Shown piece by piece: positions 38,212-47,626 of a DNA stretch of 64,000 nt. The stretch's first letter is position 1. Each line of letters starts with the position of its first letter. The position numbers and the translations under genes are program-made. A model generated the notes under the pieces. The model had not been told where the DNA came from. It saw only the letters and a list, made by a program, of their open reading frames with translations, and searched no databases. Source of the stretch: Nannocystis bainbridge (GTDB lineage: Bacteria; Myxococcota_A; Polyangia; Nannocystales; Nannocystaceae); NCBI RefSeq assembly GCF_028368995.1, contig NZ_JAQNDL010000003.1, positions 558,001 through 622,000 of the forward strand, given 5' to 3'.

Positions 38212-41200
38212 ATGCCATCGCGTCGACTGTCGCTGTTCTCCGCCTCGCTCGTGTCCCTCGCGATGATCCCGCTGGCCGGCGCCGCCGAGCCGACCGGCAA
38301 GCACGCTGCCGGCAACAAGACCCTCGGCAAGCCGCTCGCGCGCGTCGTCGCCGCGGATCATCCGGCCGCGCGTCCGCGGCCGCTGAGCCTCGCGCAGGCG
38401 GGCAAGGCCGCCGCCCCGGCGCCGTTCGTGCGGGCCGCGCTGATCGATCTCGCAGCGCGCTCGAGCGAGCCGGCGCGGGTCCGCCTCGATCCCGCGCACG
38501 GCACCTTGCGGCGCTTCGACGGCCGTGTCGCCAACCCGCACGGCCTCGGCGTGCGCGCGTGCGAGGCCCTGCTCGCCGAGCACCGCGACGTGCTCGGCCT
38601 CGCCGCCGCCCCGGGCGCGGCCGATCTCGTGCAGACGCGCGTCATCAATGGCGACGCCGGCGACCTCGCGCTCCACTACGACGTCCGCTTCCGCGGCCTG
38701 CCGGTGTGGGGCGCCGAGGTCCGGGCTCACTTCGACGCCAGCGGCGCCCTCACCTCGATCGCCGCGCAGAACCTCGGCCGCCTCGATCCGCCGCAGCTCG
38801 TCAAGTTCGGGGCCGACGCCGCCCGCGTCCGCGCCCGTCGTGCCAACGGCCCTGACGCCGTCGATCGCCGCGCCGTCGACCTCGGCCCCGCCGAGCTCGG
38901 CGTATGGCCGCAGAGCCACGATCGCGGCGGCGTGCTCGCCTGGCGCCTGCTTCAGACCGTCAGCCTCGCCGAAGGCGGCTATCAACACTTCGAGACCTAC
39001 GTCGACGCCGAGGCCGGCCGCGTGCTCGCTCGCCGCCCGCTCGTCGCCACCGAGACCGTCAACTCGACCACCGGCACCGCCAACGATCACTTCGGCAAGC
39101 AGGTCACCCTGCGACTCTCGCACTACCCGGGCAAGGGCGAGTACGGCCTCTACGACCGCAGCAAGGGCCTCGCCGCCGCCACCTTGCAGACCCTCGACGC
39201 CGGCAACAGCGACCTTCCGGGCAACGCCGCGCTGGCCACCAGCAAGACCAAGACCGCGTGGACGGCCGCCGAGGCGACCGCGCACGCCCACATGCAGAAG
39301 GTCATCGACTACTTCCAGGCCACCCACGCCCGCAACTCGTGGGACGGCAAGGGCGCCGCGGTCGAGCAGCTCATCCACTACGGCCAGGCCTACAACAACG
39401 CCTTTTGGGACCCGTACAACAAGCACATGGCCATCGGCGACGGCGACAAGTTGATCTTCAAGGAGTTCACGCGCTCGCTCGACGTCTCGGCCCACGAGTA
39501 CAGCCACGCCGTCATCACCGGCACCGCCAACCTCGTCTATCAGAACCAGCCGGGCGCGCTCAACGAGAGCTTCGCCGACGTCATGGCGATGATGATCGAC
39601 CGCGACGACTGGGTCCTCGGCGAGGACGTGGTCGGCCCCGGCTTCGGCGCCCCGTTCGCGCGCAGCTTCATCGATCCCAATTTGGGCGGTCAGCCCAAGC
39701 ACATGGAGAAGATCTACAAGGGCACCGACGACTACGGCGGCGTCCACATCAACAGCGGGATCCCCAACCACGCCGCCTACCGCCTCGCCATCGCCCGCAG
39801 CCGCGAGCTCGTCGAGAAGGTCTGGTACCGCACCCTCTACAAGGGCCACATCGGCAGCCAGGCCAGCTTCGTCGACATGGCCCAGGGGACAGTCGCCGCC
39901 TGCAAGGAGCTCATCGCGCTCGGCCAGGCCACCGGCGCCGACTGCACCGCCACCGCCGAGGCGTGGGTCGACGTCGGCGTGCTCGCGGCCAGCGACGTGC
40001 CGAAGGACGGCTGCCCTGACAAGTCGTCCGAGAAGGACGGCCTGTGCTACTGCGACCCCGGCTTCGTCCCCAGCGGCGACGGCACCGCCTGCGTCGCGCT
40101 CGGCGGCGTCGACTGCCCCGCCAACTCGATCGAGGCCAACGGCCTGTGTCTGTGCCAGGACGGCTTCAAGCCCAACCAGGACGGCAGCCAGTGCGTCGCC
40201 GAGCAGAACGGCTGCCCGCTCAACTCCGGCTGGGACGCCGCCAAAAAGAAGTGCGTGTGCGACCCCGGCTTCGAGGGCGCCCCCAACGCGCCTGACGGCA
40301 AGTGCGAGCCTGTCGAGAGCGACTGCCCGGCCGACGCGCACCCCGAGTGGGCCGACCCGATGGACCAGGCCGACTACACCTGCGCCTGCAACGACAACTT
40401 CGAGGACGACGGCAACGGCAACTGCGTCGTCATCGCCGGCACCTGCGGCAACGAGTCGTTCTTCGGCCGCTGCGACGGCGACACCCTCGTCTACTGCCAG
40501 CCCGGCGTGCCCGACGACGAGATCCACGGCATCGACTGCGCCGGCGAGGGCCTCGTGTGCGGCAAGTTCGACTCCGTCGTCGGCTACGACTGCCTCAACC
40601 CTGACGGCAAGGGAGCGGCCGCCACCTGCGACGCTGACGGCTATCAGGAGTGCGGCGCGGGCAACCCGTTCTGCGTGTCCGAGCAGGACGCATCCACCGG
40701 CTTCTGCTCGCACGAGTGCAAGGCCGGCGGCGACTGTGAGAGCGCCTACGACTGCTGCGCCAGCGTCTCCGACGGCACCCGCGCCTGCCTCGTCGATCCG
40801 TACTGCGCCGAGAACATCGACACCAAGGCCACCTGCAAGGACATCCCCGGCGGCAGCACCTTCCACGGCAAGTGCGTCGGCGACGTGCTCGTCTACTGCG
40901 ACGGCTCGACCGGCGTCACCCAGGAGGTCTTCTGCGTCAAGGAGGGCAAGGAGTGCGGCTTCGTCGACAAGGCGACCGGCTACAGCTGCGTCGACCCTGA
41001 CTCGGGCGCCTTGCCGGAGGCGCCGGCCGACTGGTGCCCGCACGAGAAGGACGGCAGCTGCGACGTGCCCGACCTGTGCCCCGAGGGCTCCGACGGCGCC
41101 GACTGCAACGCGTGCGGCGACATCGGCGAGGCCGGCGCCTGCGACGGCGACCTGCTCAAGTTCTGCGACCCCGACGACGGCCTCGTCACCACCGACTGCG

Positions 41201-41472
41201 CCGCCACGCCGACCACCCCGAGCTGCGGCCCGGGCGACGACGGCACGTTCGCCTGCGGCCCCGGCCCCGGCCCCGACGACCCGACCACCGGCGGCCCCGG
41301 CAGCGACAGCGAGGGCTCGGACAGCACCGGCGAGGCCCCCAGCTCCGACACCGCCACCGCCGGCGAGGTCGGCACGATCACCTGCGCCTGCCGCAGCGAC
41401 GCCCCCGTCGACTGGCGCCAGCTGCTGCTCGCCGCCCCGCTGCTGCTCCGCCGGCGCCGCAAGCATGGCTGA
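38212..41472 (+). CDS. M4 (thermolysin-like) metalloprotease with Cys-rich repeats and MYXO-CTERM
   Basis: 1086 aa preproprotein. Signal peptide to about 24; an FTP/PepSY-type propeptide to about 270; then the M4 catalytic domain with HEYSH (428-432, in DVSAHEYSHAVI) and third zinc ligand Glu452 in GALNESFADVM; DYGGVHINSGIPNHAAY contains the catalytic His. After about residue 605 a 400-residue Cys-rich stalk follows with EGF-like units (CYCDPGFVPSGDGTAC, CLCQDGFKPNQDGSQC, CVCDPGFEGA). A Ser/Thr/Asp linker and CACRSDAPVDWRQLLL with RRRRK form the MYXO-CTERM sorting signal. Probably a surface-anchored protease for predation or matrix processing. The stop codon lies in the first unit of a five-core 14-bp array. 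Confidence 0.92.
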   Translation: MPSRRLSLFSASLVSLAMIPLAGAAEPTGKHAAGNKTLGKPLARVVAADHPAARPRPLSLAQAGKAAAPAPFVRAALIDLAARSSEPARVRLDPAHGTLRRFDGRVANPHGLGVRACEALLAEHRDVLGLAAAPGAADLVQTRVINGDAGDLALHYDVRFRGLPVWGAEVRAHFDASGALTSIAAQNLGRLDPPQLVKFGADAARVRARRANGPDAVDRRAVDLGPAELGVWPQSHDRGGVLAWRLLQTVSLAEGGYQHFETYVDAEAGRVLARRPLVATETVNSTTGTANDHFGKQVTLRLSHYPGKGEYGLYDRSKGLAAATLQTLDAGNSDLPGNAALATSKTKTAWTAAEATAHAHMQKVIDYFQATHARNSWDGKGAAVEQLIHYGQAYNNAFWDPYNKHMAIGDGDKLIFKEFTRSLDVSAHEYSHAVITGTANLVYQNQPGALNESFADVMAMMIDRDDWVLGEDVVGPGFGAPFARSFIDPNLGGQPKHMEKIYKGTDDYGGVHINSGIPNHAAYRLAIARSRELVEKVWYRTLYKGHIGSQASFVDMAQGTVAACKELIALGQATGADCTATAEAWVDVGVLAASDVPKDGCPDKSSEKDGLCYCDPGFVPSGDGTACVALGGVDCPANSIEANGLCLCQDGFKPNQDGSQCVAEQNGCPLNSGWDAAKKKCVCDPGFEGAPNAPDGKCEPVESDCPADAHPEWADPMDQADYTCACNDNFEDDGNGNCVVIAGTCGNESFFGRCDGDTLVYCQPGVPDDEIHGIDCAGEGLVCGKFDSVVGYDCLNPDGKGAAATCDADGYQECGAGNPFCVSEQDASTGFCSHECKAGGDCESAYDCCASVSDGTRACLVDPYCAENIDTKATCKDIPGGSTFHGKCVGDVLVYCDGSTGVTQEVFCVKEGKECGFVDKATGYSCVDPDSGALPEAPADWCPHEKDGSCDVPDLCPEGSDGADCNACGDIGEAGACDGDLLKFCDPDDGLVTTDCAATPTTPSCGPGDDGTFACGPGPGPDDPTTGGPGSDSEGSDSTGEAPSSDTATAGEVGTITCACRSDAPVDWRQLLLAAPLLLRRRRKHG

Positions 41473-41523
41473 AAGAGCATGTCTCTCCGGGCATGCCCTT
41501 CGGGGCATGTCTCCGAGGACATG
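41464..41523. repeat. 14-bp-period repeat, five cores
   Basis: CATG 41464, 41478, 41492, 41506, 41520. The stop codon of the M4 protease is in the first unit; CATGCCC-TTCG-GGGCATG is a perfect stem with TTCG loop. Confidence 0.92.
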
Positions 41524-41731
41524 TATCTCTATAAAATCTCCGAAGCGCTGGCCTGCTCCGATGGGGCTGGTCGGTATGGCTACGAGCTCGAGATTCCGTC
41601 AGCCTCGCCCGCCGAAATCATCCGAGGCCGCGAGACCGGGCCCCACGCTCGAGCCCGATGGACATCCCTGCCTTGTCCTGCTCTCCTGTGTGCTCGCCAT
41701 GGCTAAAAACTCGCCGACGAGACACGACCGT

Positions 41732-44004
41732 ATGCATCGGCCCTCGCGGCCGTCCGCGCTCCCTGCTCTGCTCGCGGCCGGTTTGGTCCTCGGCCTCTCC
41801 GCCAGCGCCTCCGCGGCCTGCGTCGACGAGGCCACCTGCACCGTCAAGAAGCCGCTCCTGCTGTTCGTGCTCGACTACTCGACCTCGATGAACAGCCCGA
41901 TCTCCGGCCCGCTGACCCGCTGGCAGGCCGCGGTCGACGGCCTCGTCGATCTCCTCGCGGAGAACGACGGCCTGCTCGCCGATCAGCTGCAGATCGGCGT
42001 GCTGCGCTTCGGCCACGATCCCGCGCCCGCGATCGCCGGCACCGCGATCGCCGGCGACGCCTCCGGCCTGGTCGACGGCCAGCGCCTCGACATCGGTTTT
42101 TATGATGCGCTCGCGCCCGACCATGCCTACCTGCAATGCAACGGCGACGCCCTGACCACCGCCCTGTTCGCCGTCCCGACGCCCCTCGACGGTCAGCCTG
42201 ACGGCATCGAGTCCTGGACCGGCGGCGCCCTCGCACAGGCCAAAACCTACTTGCAGCAGACCCTCGCCGATCACCCGCTCGACCTCGGCACGCGCGACGC
42301 GGCGATCGTGCTCGTCACCGACGGCCCGTGGACCGACCCCTCCGGCGCCACCGAGCTGGCCCCACCGGACGCCGACCCCGCCCTCGTCGCCGCCGACCTT
42401 CTCAATGACATGTCCGTTCGGACATACGTGGTCGCGCTCGGCGAGGCTGCCAATCAGCCCTGGGCCGACGCGATCGGCGTCGCCGGCGGCACCGGCTCCG
42501 CGCGCCTCGGCCTGTCCTTGCAGGGCCTGAACACCTCCCTCGCGGCGAGCGCCCGCGCCGTCGCCCGGGACGTCCGTCTGCCGCGGTGCAGCCCGACCAT
42601 GGCGCGAGCGACGGTGCTGCTCGACGCCTCGTCGTCGCTGCTCAACATCAACGGCGGCACCCAGGCCGGCCCCATGGGCACCACGTCCTGGGACCAGATC
42701 CGCGACGCCCTCACCGGCACCGCCTCGCTGTTCGACCGCCCCGTCCTCGCCAGCACGCGCGAGCACTTCTCGCTCTTCGGCCTTTCCGTGTTCGGCCACG
42801 ACACGCCCGCGCCCGGCGAGCAGCAGCGCCTCGTCGACTACGGCCTGTGTCACGAGGCCCAGTTCGCCTGGGCTCTCGATCCCGAGACCTCGTGCGAGCT
42901 GCCAGGTTGCATCGATCCATGGCAGGCCCGCCCATCACCTGGACCTTCAAAAATTCCGCCGACGAGCCCGCCCTGCCGTTCGCCGGGCCCGTCGTCAGCC
43001 ACATGCCGCGCTGCGACCTCCACCCCAACAACCCCCAGGCGTGCACCGGCTCCGGCAGCTACCTCCACCTCGGCCTCGAGCTCGTGCAAGCCGACCTCGC
43101 CGCCTACAGGTCCGCCTGCCTGGCCGACGGCGCCGCCATGCCGTGCACCGCGACGACCCCGTTCGTCAACGTCCTGATCGTCGACAGCCCCTACAACTCG
43201 AGCGACGCCGCGGTCCAGGTCCCGCTCGAGGCGATGCACGCCGCCGGCGTCACCACCCGCGTGATCGGCTTCGGCGAGCTCCTCGGCCTGCCGCTGCTCA
43301 CCACCCAGCTCGACGCCATGGCCGCCTGGGGCTCGGGCGGGCTCGAGCCCCCGCTCGAAGCCAAGAACCAGCTGCAGCTCGAGGCCGCGCTGGCGAGCAT
43401 CGCCGATGGTTTGCCCGCCGATCCGTGCTGCGACACCCGCGTGTGCAGCCCGGCCAGCTCCTGCGGCGACGGCATCGTCGACTTCGGCGAAGAGTGCGAC
43501 GACGGCAACGGCCAGACCGGCGACGGCTGCAAACCCAACTGCTTCCTCGAGCCGCCCGACGAGACCACCACCGGCGACGAGACCACCACCGGCGACGCGA
43601 CCGACACCGCGACCGACACGGCCTCGACCACCGGCACCTCGACCACCGACGCGATCACCAGCACGACCTCGACCGACACGACCTCGACCACCGGCACCTC
43701 GACCACCGACGCCATCACCGGCACCACCTCGACCACCACGCTCGACCCGACGACGACGACGACCGCGACGACCTTCGTCCCCACGACCGACGGCCCGCCC
43801 ACCACGCAGGGCCCCGGCGACACCTCCGACACGACCGCCAGCAGCAGCAGCGCCACCGACTCCGCAGGCACCGGCGGCATGAACGCGAGCGACGGTTGCA
43901 ACTGCAACAGCGACCCATCCCGCGACCTCGGGCCCGCCTTCTTGTTGGCCCTCGCCGCCCTCGCCCGCCGACGCCGTGACAGGGCCGTTTCGCCCTGTCT
44001 CTGA
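41732..44004 (+). pseudogene. vWA-domain MYXO-CTERM protein interrupted by a frameshift
   Basis: Two overlapping frames give one protein of about 757 aa. The 5' frame has a signal peptide (PALLAAGLVLGLSASASA), then CTVKKPLLLFVLDYSTSM with the MIDAS-type motif DYSTSM and a vWA domain continuing to GCIDPW at about 42922. The 3' frame resumes with AGPPITWTFKNSADEPALPF, a second half of the same kind of domain, then CSPASSCGDGIVDFGEECDDGN (a Cys-rich myxobacterial repeat), a Thr/Asp/Ser linker, and NASDGCNCNSDPS with a hydrophobic segment and RRRRDR, the MYXO-CTERM. Joining needs a -1 (or +2) shift between about 42911 and 42934. It may be a sequencing error or a genuine mutation. A two-core repeat is at 42410-42427; the stop codon lies in a three-core array. 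Confidence 0.75.
42410..42427. repeat. 14-bp repeat pair inside the frameshifted vWA gene
   Basis: CATGTCC-GTTC-GGACATA, exact spacing. Confidence 0.62.
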
Positions 44005-44011
44005 AGCCATG
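43980..44011. repeat. 14-bp-period repeat, three cores
   Basis: CAGG 43980, CCTG 43994, CATG 44008; contains the stop codon of the vWA/MYXO-CTERM gene. Confidence 0.78.
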
Positions 44012-44076
44012 TCTCTGCGGCACCCAGGGGTCGAGCGGGTGCTCGATCCACCGGGGCTCTCAAACAAGTTGCGCGC

Positions 44077-44661
44077 TCACGTCGACCGCGTGAACTCGTC
44101 GATCTCGCCGCGCAGCCACGCCGTGAAGTCCGCGTAGTCGTGCGCCTCGGCCGACACCCGGGCCCCGCCCTCGCGCTTGCGGGCGAACAGCGGCTCCTCG
44201 GCGTGGTGGCGGCACACCGGGTATTCTGGCCCGGGCGCGCTGGTGTCGAAGCACCACTGCCCGCCCCCCCCGGCGTCGGCGAACGCCACCAGGTGGTCGG
44301 TGACGATCGCGTACTCGCTGCCGTCGTCGTCGACCCACCGCACCCCGGGCCCGACGCGCACGTGCTCGCGCGTGTGCGCGGCCGCCTCGCGCGGCGTGTA
44401 CGCGCACAGCTCCACCACCTCGCCGGCCGCGTCGAGCACCCGCAGCGAGCCGAACGACGCCATGAACGCGCTCCAGCTCGGCGGCGGCGAGAACTCGACC
44501 TCCGGCCGCAGCGCCGCCACTAGTTCGCTCAGCACCGCCGGTGGCACCGCCCCGTAGACCGCCCCGAGGTCGCGCTCGGCCGCCACGGCGATCAGCCCGT
44601 AGACCAACTCGTCGAGGCCGCCGCTGCCCCCCTTGCCCTTCGCAACTGTCTTTCGCGCCAT
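44077..44661 (-). CDS. SMI1/KNR4 (SUKH)-like protein
   Basis: 194 aa, no signal peptide, Lys-rich start (MARKTVAKGKGGSGG). The order VPPAVLSELVAALRPEVEFS, PSWSAFMASFGSLRVLD, VAFADAGGGGQWCFDTS and a closing DYADFTAWLRGEID follows the SUKH/SMI1-KNR4 fold: an N-terminal helix pair, the 'W..F....G' line, a D..GGG...FD strand and a C-terminal helix. In bacteria such proteins are often immunity proteins against toxins, but many are solitary. The ATG (44661) is the CATG core of a 14-bp repeat, in the middle of an eleven-core cluster that separates it from the upstream TPR gene. Confidence 0.65.
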   Translation of the reverse strand: MARKTVAKGKGGSGGLDELVYGLIAVAAERDLGAVYGAVPPAVLSELVAALRPEVEFSPPPSWSAFMASFGSLRVLDAAGEVVELCAYTPREAAAHTREHVRVGPGVRWVDDDGSEYAIVTDHLVAFADAGGGGQWCFDTSAPGPEYPVCRHHAEEPLFARKREGGARVSAEAHDYADFTAWLRGEIDEFTRST

Positions 44662-44813
44662 GTCCTCTCCGACCTTGCCCTTCGGACCTGCCCTCTACGC
44701 CATGTCCGGATCGACCTTGCCCTTCGGACCTGTCCTCCATGACATGTCCGAGAGCCCCCGGCCCCGGCCTCGCGCTTCGGACCTGTCCTTCATTCCCTGC
44801 CCCGAGCGCCTCA
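44645..44813. repeat. 14-bp-period repeat cluster, eleven cores
   Basis: Eight cores in phase (44645, 44659, 44673, 44687, 44701, 44715, 44729, 44743), a gap, then 44782, 44796 and 44810. It runs from inside the SUKH start region (ATG in the core at 44659) to the stop codon of the upstream TPR gene (44811-44813), and is the largest cluster in the window. Confidence 0.9.
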
Positions 44814-45599
44814 GAAGCGCAGGCGCAGCCCCGCCCCGCCGGTCCATTGCAGCCGCGTCGGCCCGAGGGCGATGCTGTCGAGCTTGCGCTTCGACTTGAC
44901 CGCCTGCACCAGTAGGCCGATGGCTGCCCCGGTCACGAACAGGCCGAAGAGCCCGCTCCAGTAGCCGCCGGCCACCAGCCCGCCCTTCGGCTTCTCCGCC
45001 TCTTTCATGGGCAGGCCGCCCATAGCGTTCCAGTCCAGCGCCTCCGCGTACTCCTTCTTGCGCTGGACATGGATCGTCAGCATCGCCGCCGCGCCCCCGA
45101 GCGCCCCGAGCCCGAGCACCAGCAGCCCGGCGCCGAGCCCGATCTGCCGCTTGTACGCGCCGGCGATCCGCACCCGCCGTCGGCCGAGCTCGTCGATGCG
45201 CTGATCGACCAGCATCTGCTCGTCGGGCGACGCGTGCGGGCGGAACGCCTGGTACTCGCTCACCGCGGTGTTGAGCTTGCCCTGCGCCTCCGCCAGCACC
45301 GCCAGGTTGAAGTGCATCGGCCGCCAGTTCGGCGCGAAGAAGGCCACCCGGCGGAACTCCGCCTCCGAACCGACGTAGTTCCCCTTATTAAAATGGTCGA
45401 CCGCCTTGAAGGCGTGCTTCTGCGCCTGAGGGTTAAGCGCCTCCGTCAGCTCCGCGCTCGCCGGCTCCGGCTGCTCCGCCTCGGCCGGCTCCCCCGCCTC
45501 GCGCGCATGGACCGTCGTGGGCGCGGCCAGCGAGGCCGCGCACGCGCAGGCCACGGCCGCGCGGCCGAGCCTTCGACATGCTGTTTCGGACATCTTCAT
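44811..45599 (-). CDS. TPR-containing exported membrane protein, paralogue of the next gene upstream
   Basis: 262 aa. Signal peptide RLGRAAVACACAASLAAPTTVHA. Residues about 50-120 (AFKAVDHFNKGNYVGSEAEF, PMHFNLAVLAEAQGKLNTAV) are TPR-like helices. Two hydrophobic segments follow (about 152-172 and 212-232), and the end, GGAGLRLRF, resembles an outer-membrane C-terminal strand. Over most of its length it matches the gene at 45681-46550, so the pair is a tandem duplication. The ATG at 45599 has GAGAGG about 9 nt upstream; ATG 45593 is possible and lies in a repeat core. It is the fourth gene in a minus-strand run beginning with the caspase-like gene. Confidence 0.75.
   Translation of the reverse strand: MKMSETACRRLGRAAVACACAASLAAPTTVHAREAGEPAEAEQPEPASAELTEALNPQAQKHAFKAVDHFNKGNYVGSEAEFRRVAFFAPNWRPMHFNLAVLAEAQGKLNTAVSEYQAFRPHASPDEQMLVDQRIDELGRRRVRIAGAYKRQIGLGAGLLVLGLGALGGAAAMLTIHVQRKKEYAEALDWNAMGGLPMKEAEKPKGGLVAGGYWSGLFGLFVTGAAIGLLVQAVKSKRKLDSIALGPTRLQWTGGAGLRLRF
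45577..45594. repeat. 14-bp repeat pair at the 5' end of a TPR gene
   Basis: CATGCTG-TTTC-GGACATC, codons 2-8 from ATG 45599. Confidence 0.6.
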
Positions 45600-45639
45600 G
45601 GCCGCTCGCCTCTCGGACCGGCTCTCCGGCGCCTCGACA

Positions 45640-45685
45640 CCTGTCTCGAACAACATGTCCCTCACGCCATGCCCCGAAGGTCAGA
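45640..45685. repeat. 14-bp-period repeat, four cores
   Basis: CCTG 45640, CATG 45654, CATG 45668, CAGA 45682; the last unit overlaps the TPR stop codon (45681-45683). Confidence 0.83.
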
Positions 45686-46550
45686 AGCGCAGCGTGACCC
45701 CGGCCCCGCCGTTCCACTTGAGGCGGGTCTTGCCGAGGTTGATGCCGTCGAGCTGGCGCTTCGACTTGATGGCGTTGCGCAGCGGGATGATCGAGTACGT
45801 CGTCAGCAGCAGGCCGACGATCACGACGTAGATGCCGCCGTACAGCATCAGCTTCCCGCGCCGCTCGAACTTGTCGGACTCTTCGCGGAGGCCGGCCGCA
45901 TGCTCCGCGTACTCGTTGTAACATTGGCTGCCCACGTCCGGCTGAGGACAGTTATTCCCCATCTGAACGACCGTCTCCGCCGCCGCGTCCCACTCCTTGG
46001 CCTTCTCGGTCTGCTTCGGCCCGAGGATGAACATCGCCACCGCGCCGCCGATCGCTCCGACCCCGAGCGTCATCGCCGTCGCGCTGAGCGCGATCTGCCG
46101 CTTGTACGCCCCTGCGATGTTCGTCTTCCGTCGCCCCAGCTCGTCGAGCCGCTGATCGACCACCATTTGCTCGTCGGGCGACCCGTGCGGCCGGAATTCC
46201 TTGTACTCCGACACCGCCGTCCCGAGCTTGCCCTGCGCCTCCGCCAGCACCCCCAAATTGAAGTGCAGCGGCCGCCAGCGCGGCGCGAAGAAAGCCACCC
46301 GGCGCCACTCCTCTTCCGAGTCGACGAACGCCCCATTTTTAAAATGTTCGATCGCCTTGACCGCGTGCTTTTGGGCCTGCGCGTTCAGCTCCTCCGAAGT
46401 CTCCGCCGACGACGGCGCCGGCCCCTCCGGCTCGGTCGCCGACGCCACCGACGGCGTCGCCAGCGAGGCGGCACAGATCACCGCGACCGCCGCCCGGCCC
46501 AGCTTGCGTCCTGTCCCTTCGAACATGTTCCTTGAACCTTGCAGCAGCAT
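45681..46550 (-). CDS. TPR-containing exported membrane protein
   Basis: 289 aa if it begins at the ATG overlapping the upstream stop (TGATG); an in-frame ATG at 46526 would put the signal peptide RKLGRAAVAVICAASLATP closer to the N-terminus and aligns better with the paralogue. TPR-like helices (AVKAIEHFKNGAFVDSEEEW, PLHFNLGVLAEAQGKLGTAV) are followed by a conserved DEQMVVDQRLDELGRRK, a first membrane segment (about 160-180), a Cys-containing loop (NNCPQPDVGSQCYNEY) absent from the paralogue, a second membrane segment (about 225-250) and the ending GGAGVTLRF. The loop suggests the paralogues have diverged in partner binding. Probably a cell-envelope assembly protein. Confidence 0.75.
   Translation of the reverse strand: MLLQGSRNMFEGTGRKLGRAAVAVICAASLATPSVASATEPEGPAPSSAETSEELNAQAQKHAVKAIEHFKNGAFVDSEEEWRRVAFFAPRWRPLHFNLGVLAEAQGKLGTAVSEYKEFRPHGSPDEQMVVDQRLDELGRRKTNIAGAYKRQIALSATAMTLGVGAIGGAVAMFILGPKQTEKAKEWDAAAETVVQMGNNCPQPDVGSQCYNEYAEHAAGLREESDKFERRGKLMLYGGIYVVIVGLLLTTYSIIPLRNAIKSKRQLDGINLGKTRLKWNGGAGVTLRF
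46510..46541. repeat. 14-bp-period repeat at the 5' end of a TPR gene, three cores
   Basis: CCTG 46510, CATG 46524, CTTG 46538. The middle core supplies an in-frame ATG (46526). Confidence 0.75.
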
Positions 46551-47626
46551 CACTCGCCGTCCTTCGGCACGATCTCATAGGACTTCGTCACCCGCGACCA
46601 GCGGGAGATCGGCACCTGCGCCAGCGCCTTCTCCAGCTTGTCCGCGTAGGCCAGGCCCTCGCCGGCGTCCATCGCCGCCGGCTTGAAGCGGTCGAAGTCC
46701 TCGCGGTGGGTGAACGCGTAGACCACCAGCGTCTCGCGGGCGGGCGTGTTCGGGTCGCGCAGGCTCGCCGCGATCGCCTTCTCGTCGGGCGTCGGCAGGA
46801 CCAGGCTGGCCTTGCCCTTGATCGTCGGCAGCGGCACCGAGTCGCTCGGATACACCACCCCGCCGGCCGCGGTCTCCTCGAGCGCGATGACGATCAGGTA
46901 CGCCGTCTCGCTGGCCGAGAACTCGAAGTGGACCCGCTCGCCGTCGACGAACTTCTCCGGCATCTTGACCCAGAAGTCGAACTGCTTCTGCTGGGCCGCG
47001 CGGTCGTAGGAGAACGCGTACGCCTGCGGGTCGCCCCACTCCATCGAGTCGAGCGCCTCCGTCGCCGCCTCGCGGCCGCCCTGGACGCCGATGCCGCCCT
47101 TGCCCACGCGGCCCTTCGCCGCGCCCTCGGCCGAGCGGACCAGCTTGCGGAAGCCCGAGCCGACGCGGACCGACTTGACGATCACCTCGCCGCACGGCCC
47201 GTCGGTGTCGGCGGTCAGCGTCTTCACGTTCTGGATCTCGTACTCCGCCTCGACCGAGCGGCCGTAGCGGGCCTCGAGCTTGAGCATGTCCATGTAGCCG
47301 CCGGCGAACGCCGTCAGGTCGCCGAGGCCGACGCGGTACTTCTTCTTGTAGCTCGACGACGACTCCTTGACCCGGACCTCGCAGCCGGGCGCGCGCTCGT
47401 CCGCGATCGTCCACGCCCCCGCCGTCGTCACCCGCACCTGGCGGCCGAGCAGCGCCTCGGCGTCGCCGGTCGGCTCGAGCAGGAAGTGGGTGTCGGACGA
47501 GAACCCGCCGATCTTCTCCGCCACCTCGGAGTCGGCCTTGGGCGCGGCCAGGAAGCCTTGCTTCGTACATGCCCCGAGGGACATGCCCCCGAGGACAGCC
47601 ATCACGACCCACGCGGCGCGGCTCAT
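46550..47626 (-). CDS. DUF4384-domain lipoprotein
   Basis: 358 aa. Signal peptide with lipobox MSLGACTKQ (Cys20). The C-terminal half has VHFEFSASETAYLIVIALEETAAGGVVYPSD, which is a match in order to DUF4384 (RVxFxVRADRDAYLYIIxxDxxGxxxxLFPN). DUF4384 is known mostly as a partner or fused domain of caspase-like peptidases and of some signalling kinases; its molecular role is not established. The ATG at 47626 overlaps the stop of the caspase-like gene (ATGA), so the two are almost certainly co-translated. A three-core 14-bp repeat (47568-47599) encodes the signal-peptide core and lipobox region. Confidence 0.8.
   Translation of the reverse strand: MSRAAWVVMAVLGGMSLGACTKQGFLAAPKADSEVAEKIGGFSSDTHFLLEPTGDAEALLGRQVRVTTAGAWTIADERAPGCEVRVKESSSSYKKKYRVGLGDLTAFAGGYMDMLKLEARYGRSVEAEYEIQNVKTLTADTDGPCGEVIVKSVRVGSGFRKLVRSAEGAAKGRVGKGGIGVQGGREAATEALDSMEWGDPQAYAFSYDRAAQQKQFDFWVKMPEKFVDGERVHFEFSASETAYLIVIALEETAAGGVVYPSDSVPLPTIKGKASLVLPTPDEKAIAASLRDPNTPARETLVVYAFTHREDFDRFKPAAMDAGEGLAYADKLEKALAQVPISRWSRVTKSYEIVPKDGE
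47568..47599. repeat. 14-bp-period repeat encoding the DUF4384 signal peptide, three cores
   Basis: CATG 47568, CATG 47582, CAGC 47596 within the first 20 codons of the gene. Confidence 0.82.

Noticed and set aside
38188..41508. 1106-codon open frame opposite the M4 protease gene
   Set aside because: A shadow of the protease gene in the opposite frame; no starts, motifs or balanced amino-acid use.
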